A stretch of DNA of 64,000 bases from Limnanthes douglasii subsp. nivea (lineage: Eukaryota; Streptophyta; Magnoliopsida; Brassicales; Limnanthaceae), in assembly GCA_036936605.1 (NCBI GenBank), contig JAUPFV010000001.1, forward strand, positions 211,279,138 through 211,343,137. Direction: 5' to 3'. Numbering within the stretch: the first letter of the stretch is position 1; each line of letters starts with the position of its first letter. The position numbers and the translations under genes were made by a program. Below, one piece after another: positions 58,332 through 64,000 of this stretch. Below the pieces are notes generated by a model, which saw nothing but the letters and a program-made list of their open reading frames with translations, made no database searches and was not told the DNA's origin.

Positions 58332-58883
58332 CACATCTGATGTAATTTTCTCTTTTATTGCTTTTACATGTAAAAATGGCACCAAAAACATGTTTCTACA
58401 GATCTGGTCTCTTTGCACTGTTAAAACAGATGGAAGAGACAAAAGTGAGGCAAGAACATATAGAAGCAGCAAAGAAGACACCATTTTAGTCACATTTAAA
58501 AACAACCTATGATCTTCGGACAAAGAAGACTGCATACAAAAAGCACCGGGATGTAATTCAAGAGATAGATATAATATATGATGACGAAGAAGAAGCATTT
58601 AAATTGGGGGGAAATTTTAAAGCTTACAAACCATGATATAAAGATCATCTTTGGTTTAAAACATAGTAATGAAAATATACCACTTCAAGCAAAACATTTT
58701 GTACTTAAGTTTTCAGAATTAGAAGACGAAGAAAAATCAAGGATAATAAAGAAGTATTTTTCTGAGAAGACATCAAGAAATGTTGATGAAAGCAGAGCAA
58801 GACCAATCACTAACAAACTTATAAAGGTTCACAAATTCAATCTCTTTCACATTTTTTGACTGTTTTAATACTTGCATAAGTTC

Positions 58884-59170
58884 TTTCTCATCTATTACTT
58901 TTGGTTTACATAAGATTACACATCTATCTCTTTAATCTGCTTCATATTAAACTAGGTATCGCATCTATCATGTTAGACCTCTTTCATTTTAAACAACGTA
59001 CCGTATCTACTACGATTAAATCAGTTTTCGCATCTATCACGTTAGCCCTATTTCAAATTAAAACATGTTTCGCATCTCCTAAAATTAGTACTCGTTTCGC
59101 ATCTATCGTTTACGGTTTACATATGTTCCGCATCTACCTCAATATATTTATTAAAGTTCTGCATCTATCA
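58884..59170 (+). repeat. TTTCGCATCTATC motif cluster 2 (intron 1)
   Basis: About nine copies at 58884, 58916, 58955, 58999, 59023, 59068, 59094, 59135 and 59157. Exact cores at 59023 and 59094; others differ by one or two bases (CCGCATCTACC, CTGCATCTATC). They fill the putative intron 58827-59200. Confidence 0.85.
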
Positions 59171-60277
59171 AATTTAAGAAATGGTTTTTCTTGTTTGTAG
59201 GATGCAATAAAGATAGCAGAAAATATCTGAATAAGAGGCAAGAGAAGATATTGTCATACTCTTTATATTGCTAGCTTGTTCTACCTTGGTTTTCTCTACA
59301 TCTGGAGATGTACTAGATTCGAATGTGGTCTATTATGTAGAACACCTTGATAAAATAAAAAACTAGAATTGGGCTGAAGCAATCTAGGAAAATTTGATGA
59401 ATTCAATAATAGCTTATCATGAAACTAAACCTGGAAAAGTAGTTGGTTGTGTTGCCCTTTTACTGGTTAGTATTTTTCTTCGTTCTATTTCATATTAAAT
59501 ATTTAGTCAACAAATTATATCTAAAGTATTGTTAATATGTAGCCATTCACAATGGAACACACAACTTTATGTCAAGATATTGAAATTAAAAACAGGATAC
59601 ATAGATGCTTCAAATGGCTGGGTATTGAACGCAAAACAGATTTAGATTTGGTTGAATCCATAAGAAACATAACAAATGAACATGTATACTTACGATATGT
59701 TTTATATTTTGTTTCAAATTTTACATATATATCTGTTTACTCTAACATTTTAACAATCTTATAGATTCTTGAAGAGAAATTAAAGCTGACAGAAGAAGAA
59801 GAAAAATAAGAATTTGGAGGAGAATTCCAAATAGATGAAGAAAATAATGATGCTCCTCAAGAAAATGATATTGTTCCACCAATAGAATTAAAACAAGTAG
59901 ACCTCAACGAAGATGAAGATGGTTTGCATTGGGATACACTACAAGAACAAGCTGCAACAGATTCTACTGATAGCGAAAAAACACTTGACCAATACATAGT
60001 TCAACCACGCAAAAAATTACAATAATTAAAAAGACTGCAACATAATGAAGAAAACCAATACAAAACGTGAAAGAGAAAACTTTACCAATTGCAAGAAAGG
60101 TAAATAAAACATCATAGATTCTTAGGAATCTGAAGAAACATGAAAAGAAAATAGAAAAGAGTTCTATAATAAACATTTTGGACAGATTATACCATCTCAA
60201 AATAGAAAACAGAAGGTTGAAGAAATTACTAGCAAGAGAAAAGGTAAAAATCTAGTGTTTTATCATATTTGTTATAC

Positions 60278-60629
60278 ATTCCGCATCTAGCATCAATATT
60301 ATCTTAAAGATGTATCGTATCTAGCATCATGATTACTGAAGGTTTTGCATCTACTTGTAATTAACGTTTCACATCTATCAATCTGTTAAAGTTGTACATG
60401 TATCATTCCGTTTCACATTTTGAATCTATCTTTTATGTACACGTTGCGCATCTATCATTTCGTTTAAGTTTCGCATCTATCATTTCTTTTACGTTCCGCA
60501 TCTATCCTTTTTATTTAAGTTCTGCATCAATCATTTGATTTGACTTCAACGTTTCACATCTAGGTTTATAAATGTTAAGATTTCGCATCTATTATTTATC
60601 TTCTGATGTCAAAGGTTTCACATCTATCT
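60278..60629 (+). repeat. TTTCGCATCTATC motif cluster 3 (intron 4)
   Basis: Thirteen copies between 60278 and 60629, spaced about 22-35 bp. Around 60440-60520 the unit looks like GTTTCGCATCTATCATTTCTT, so this is probably an eroded tandem repeat of about 25 bp. It fills the putative intron 60244-60653. Confidence 0.87.
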
Positions 60630-60653
60630 TTTACATTGCTTATTATTTTACAG

Positions 60654-61655
60654 TAAGTTAACACAATAGCTCTAGCCCCAGCCCCAACCACAGCCCCACA
60701 CCCACACCCAGCACAAACAACACCACCACCACTAGACGCAGACAAACCACAAACTGATCCAGTCTCTAGCCAGAGCTTTGACTTAACAACATTTGAAAAA
60801 GTATACAAAACTGAAATGGAACACTGAAAATTTCAACAAAAAATTAATGAAATGAAAAAGAAACTTGAAGAAAAGGACATTGAGGTTGAACTACAAAACA
60901 CACTTAAACTGCATATGTTGAAGCTAAACATAGAAACAACTGAACATCAACCAAAAAATTATTCAAGAAGAAAGAGTTTAAATGATCAAGGCCACCAATC
61001 ACCAAACAAAATAAGAAAAACACCAAATGTTATTGTTGCTGATGAAAATGACCATGTTGCTGATGTTGAATTTCATGTTGCTGCTATGATATCTAAGGAT
61101 GTTTTTGTTGTTGCAAACAAGAATGTTGGGGTGGAAAACCAAATTGATACCAATGTTAATATTGATTCCTCTATTAATGTTGATATTGTTACTTCTGAAG
61201 ATATTGTTGCTATAGAAAAGGAGAATTCTACTCCTATTTATGTTAGAATGGAAAAACAAGTTGATGCCACTATTATTAGTGATTTTGGGTTTGAAAAGAA
61301 AGGCAATCCCACAGTTGAAATTACTACTGAAGTTGCTAAAGTATCTGAAGTTGCTGAAGTATCTGAAATTGGTTCTGAAAACAAAGATGATCCCTCAGTT
61401 CTTGTTAACGTTACAGAAGATCAAAATCCCAATACTATTATAGAAGAACAGGATAAAAATACTAATGATTCTGTTCCTACTGCTAAATAATCAATTGCTG
61501 AAGTATCTGAAGCGTCAAGCACTGTAGGTGAAGTATTTAAAAGGGACAAGAGTGTTGCTGAAGCATCTGGAGTGGCACAGGATGTTCCTGAAGAATCTAA
61601 AGTGACCAAGGAAGATGGTGTGGACAAAGAGGTGATACAGATAACCCAGAATTAA
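60654..61655 (+). pseudogene. Ulp1-like locus: large repetitive acidic exon
   Basis: One frame is readable for about 1 kb, broken only by TGA near 60825 and TAA at 61488-61490. It starts with a Pro-rich piece (IALAPAPTTAPHPHPAQTT), has a Lys/Glu helix (INEMKKKLEEKDIEVEL), then a Val/Asp/Asn-rich low-complexity part. It closes with repeated VAEVSE/AEASG-like motifs, ending VIQITQN. The long mostly open frame suggests a more recent loss of function than in the other exons. Confidence 0.6.
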
Positions 61656-61793
61656 CAAAACATGTTTTTGATAAACTTTTGTATTTAAAGATATATATTG
61701 TTGCGTCTTATCTTCTTTTTGGCTTAAATTCTGTAATATTATATGTATTTATATGTTTATCTGCCTCTAATGTTGTATTTACAAATACATGTT

Positions 61794-62378
61794 TCACATA
61801 TATTATCCTTATGTATTACTTTTATTTATGTTTTGTATCTAATGTCTAGTTTTCTGTTTTGTTAAGAAAAATGCATCAGAAGTCCAAGAAATCCACAAGT
61901 CAGTGACTTAGACCCAACAATTGAGAAATAAATTATAATAATTGAAAAGGATATACAAAAGAAAAAAAGTAAGTGAAACATTCCCACCTGTCATACTTAA
62001 CTGTTTCGTATCTAGCATATTTTCGTGCTTTCTCATTTACTCAAGGTTTCACATCTACCTTATATACCCTTATTTCCCATCTATTATTATTTTTTCAATG
62101 TTTCGCATCTATCTTGGCTTTCACTCATTTCCCCTTTATTATATTTCCAAATATTTTGCATTTATCTTAAATTCCATTATTTCCCATCTATTATATTTAT
62201 TTATGTTTTACATCTACCTTGACTTTCCCTTATTTCCCCTCTATTAAAAGTTTCGCATCTATCGTTTCTATTTCTGAATGTTTTGCATCTAGCTTTGTTC
62301 CCCTTCTTTCTCATCCTTTATATTTCTGAATGTTTCGCATCTATCTCCTCTTAGAGTTTAAATTCTTTCCCATTTGTG
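61794..62378 (+). repeat. TTTCGCATCTATC motif cluster 4 (intron 5)
   Basis: About fifteen copies or near copies from 61794 to 62378 (for example 62005, 62047, 62100, 62250, 62332). TTTCCCATCTATT variants (62070, 62180) alternate with TTTCGCATCTATC. It fills the non-coding part between exons 61655 and 62386. Confidence 0.85.
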
Positions 62379-62385
62379 CAAAAAG

Positions 62386-62762
62386 ATTTGGATGAAGGTC
62401 CTTCATTTGAACTAATTTTAGATCCTACTCAACATCAAGTCTCTAAAGAACTACCTAACATGGACATTACCAGAAAAGAATGGCCATTTACGAACAAAGT
62501 AACAACTGCTATTGACATAAAGGAATACTACAAATTAAAACTGATTGAAAAATGAGAAAACAATTCTGATCCAACAGTATGGTCATGTCTAAATATACCA
62601 AGATCAAATATTTTTGTTAGTACTTTGATGGAGATAGCAGATGAAGATGAAATCAACTTTACGGTAAAAGTTAAACTTAAATATACTTTGTTTCTATTGC
62701 TTCCCCAATCATATGTTAACAAACTGCTGGTTTCCACTTTTGACAACACAGGTAATTGATGG

Positions 62763-62850
<88 letters not shown>

Positions 62851-63492
62851 ACCTTAAAAAACACAACTTTCAAATACCAGTTGGAAGTAGTCAAGGAGAA
62901 TTTATGCCAGTAACATACTCCTCCAATGTAACATCTGCTGAACCAAAATATGAATGTAACATTATATGTTGATGATAAGCTACAAGGCATCACATAAGGT
63001 TTAATATTCGTTCCGCTTATAACAGAAGCTAGACCTGGGAATGTTAAACATTGGACATTATTAATAATAGATGTTGAACATAAAAAACAGTAAATCTAAA
63101 CCCAAAACCAAAACGTCCAGATCCAACAAGAAAAACTGCAGAAAGATAAGTAAGTATCTCTCTTTTATAATAATTTCATAGAACATATATATATACATGT
63201 CATCTGATTTATTTGTATGTTTATTAAATTACAGATTGCATACCTCCAAAACAAAAACATTTTAAAATCATAAGAACCAACAAAGATAGTTTGTCCAATA
63301 AAGATTCTGAAACAAAGACATGGATCACTTGATTGCGGAGTAATGGTCTATGATTACTTCAAAAATTATATTTTGCATGAGAAACTTAACTTTCACAAAA
63401 CTTCTGAGATTGCACCATTAAGAAGAGCAGAAATGTATTACATGTTTCTTAATGACATGAACACTAACAAATATTGGGACGATGATTACTAA
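62386..63492 (+). pseudogene. Ulp1-like locus: peptidase exons
   Basis: 62386-62663 encodes DLDEGPSFELILDPTQHQ and KVTTAIDIKEYYKLKL. The next exon starts VIDGY, the usual entry to the C48 core, but then runs into 42 TA repeats. At about 63006-63092 KHWTLLIIDVEHKKQ supplies the catalytic His (HW) and a candidate Asp. The final exon (63235-63492) has RHGSLDCGVMVYDYF, where the Cys in DCG is the nucleophile, and ends LRRAEMYYMFLND at a TAA. The His-Asp-Cys order is that of C48 peptidases. Confidence 0.75.
62764..62848. repeat. (TA)n microsatellite, about 42 units, in a peptidase exon
   Basis: An uninterrupted TA run directly after the VIDGY codons. Reading frames across it encode only Tyr-Ile repeats. 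Confidence 0.97.
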
Positions 63493-63559
63493 TATTTGTT
63501 TTATTTTTTTTGTGATATTTGTAATATTGTTTTACATGTAAACTGTCTAACAACTAAGG

Positions 63560-63665
63560 TTTTGCATCTAACTAACTTGTAATAACACGTGTATCACATC
63601 TATCTCGAACTATAAACGGGTTCCACATCTATCGTTTATATTCTAATGCATGTTTCGCATCTATC
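63560..63665 (+). repeat. TTTCGCATCTATC motif cluster 5 (3' side)
   Basis: Four copies at 63560, 63592, 63621 and 63652 lie just after the last coding exon. Confidence 0.82.
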
Positions 63666-63770
63666 GCTTTATTTTTTCTCTCGAAAACTCTTTCCTATCT
63701 TCTGCTCTAAATCCAATTATCACTTACAGAAAGTAAATATGTTTTTGTATTTAATAAACTCAACCAATAT

Positions 63771-63900
<130 letters not shown>

Positions 63901-64000
63901 AAAAAATCAAACTAGTAGCTTTAGTTTGATTGAATATTTTCTTACATGATTTGACAAGTCTAAGATACTCATCATTACACTACATTAATTACAAAAGCTC

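Larger units (their letters stand above)
58376..63492 (+). pseudogene. Ulp1/C48 peptidase-like multi-exon locus, decayed
   Basis: Candidate exons with GT...AG borders: 58376-58826, 59201-59465, 59543-59683, 59765-60243, 60654-61655, 62386-62663, about 62752-63120 and 63235-63492. The N-terminal half looks like the region found before the protease in plant Ulp1-domain proteins (LTNHDIKIIFGLKHSNE; NWAEAI, then KPGKVVGCVALLL). The last exons hold the cysteine protease core. Ulp1 enzymes remove SUMO from proteins. In plants such genes often ride in Mutator-like elements, but no terminal inverted repeat was found here. At least ten stops or shifts, for example at TAG 58487 and at the G6 run near 58603, make it a likely pseudogene. 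Confidence 0.7.

Noticed and set aside
60999..61259. Asn/Ile-rich frame on the minus strand
   Set aside because: Shadow of the acidic exon of the Ulp1-like locus on +.
62713..62993. Tyr-Ile repeat proteins
   Set aside because: They are translations of a (TA)n microsatellite.
58061..63665. TTTCGCATCTATC clusters as a CRISPR array
   Set aside because: Repeats are short, diverged, irregularly spaced, lie in a plant-type nuclear context and have no cas genes.

Overview
The window looks like a plant (probably eudicot) nuclear chromosome segment packed with transposable elements. It holds Ty3/gypsy Tat-clade elements with a second, archaeal-type RNase H, Ty1/copia elements primed by initiator tRNA-Met (TGGTATCAGAGC), tRNA-derived SINEs, a Stowaway-type MITE, a Tigger/pogo relic, an F-box pseudogene and a spliced Ulp1-protease-like locus. 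No rRNA gene, tRNA gene, CRISPR array or bacterial-style operon was seen. Almost every coding stretch has stops or frameshifts, so most are annotated as pseudogenes.

Layout. 1-638: AT-rich tandem repeat, unit about 196 bp. 639-8662: Tat-A (+), an old 5'-truncated gypsy element whose extra ORF lies antisense between pol and the 3' LTR. 8727-11590: copia-1 (+), 5'-truncated. 12817-13883: F-box pseudogene (-). 14054-16183: copia-2 (+), deletion derivative. 16328-16708: Tigger/pogo transposase C-terminus (+). 17782-22873: copia-3 (+), old, complete domain order. 22913-32380: Tat-B (gag-pol on -), young, TSD TAGAG. 32651-35460: Tat-C (+), decayed gag-protease-RT start. 35655-39060: Tat-D (pol on -, extra ORF on +). 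39323-45746: copia-4 (-), LTRs identical by eye, TSD AGAAA. 45850-47590: two opposed Tat gag pieces, then a primer-binding site and LTR on -. 47612-51810: copia-5 (-), lacking RT and RNase H and carrying a piece of Tat protease region inside gag. 52674-53138: two SINEs head to head. 54041-57500: mostly AT-rich sequence with one MITE. 57540-63492: Ulp1-like multi-exon locus (+), whose non-coding parts hold dozens of copies of TTTCGCATCTATC.

How the parts relate. The two elements with the most similar LTRs (Tat-B, one substitution and one indel in about 330 bp; copia-4, no difference seen in 676 bp) are internally defective: both lost the protease core, and both carry stops in pol. This suggests mobilisation in trans by proteins from other copies. 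In Tat-A and Tat-B the extra antisense ORF is preceded by its own TATA-like box, which points to an independent transcription unit inside the element. Insertions are layered: copia-4 sits in Tat sequence, one SINE sits in the Tat-D LTR, and Tat protease DNA sits in copia-5 gag.

The least explained signal is the same-strand motif array confined to the apparent introns and flanks of the Ulp1-like gene.
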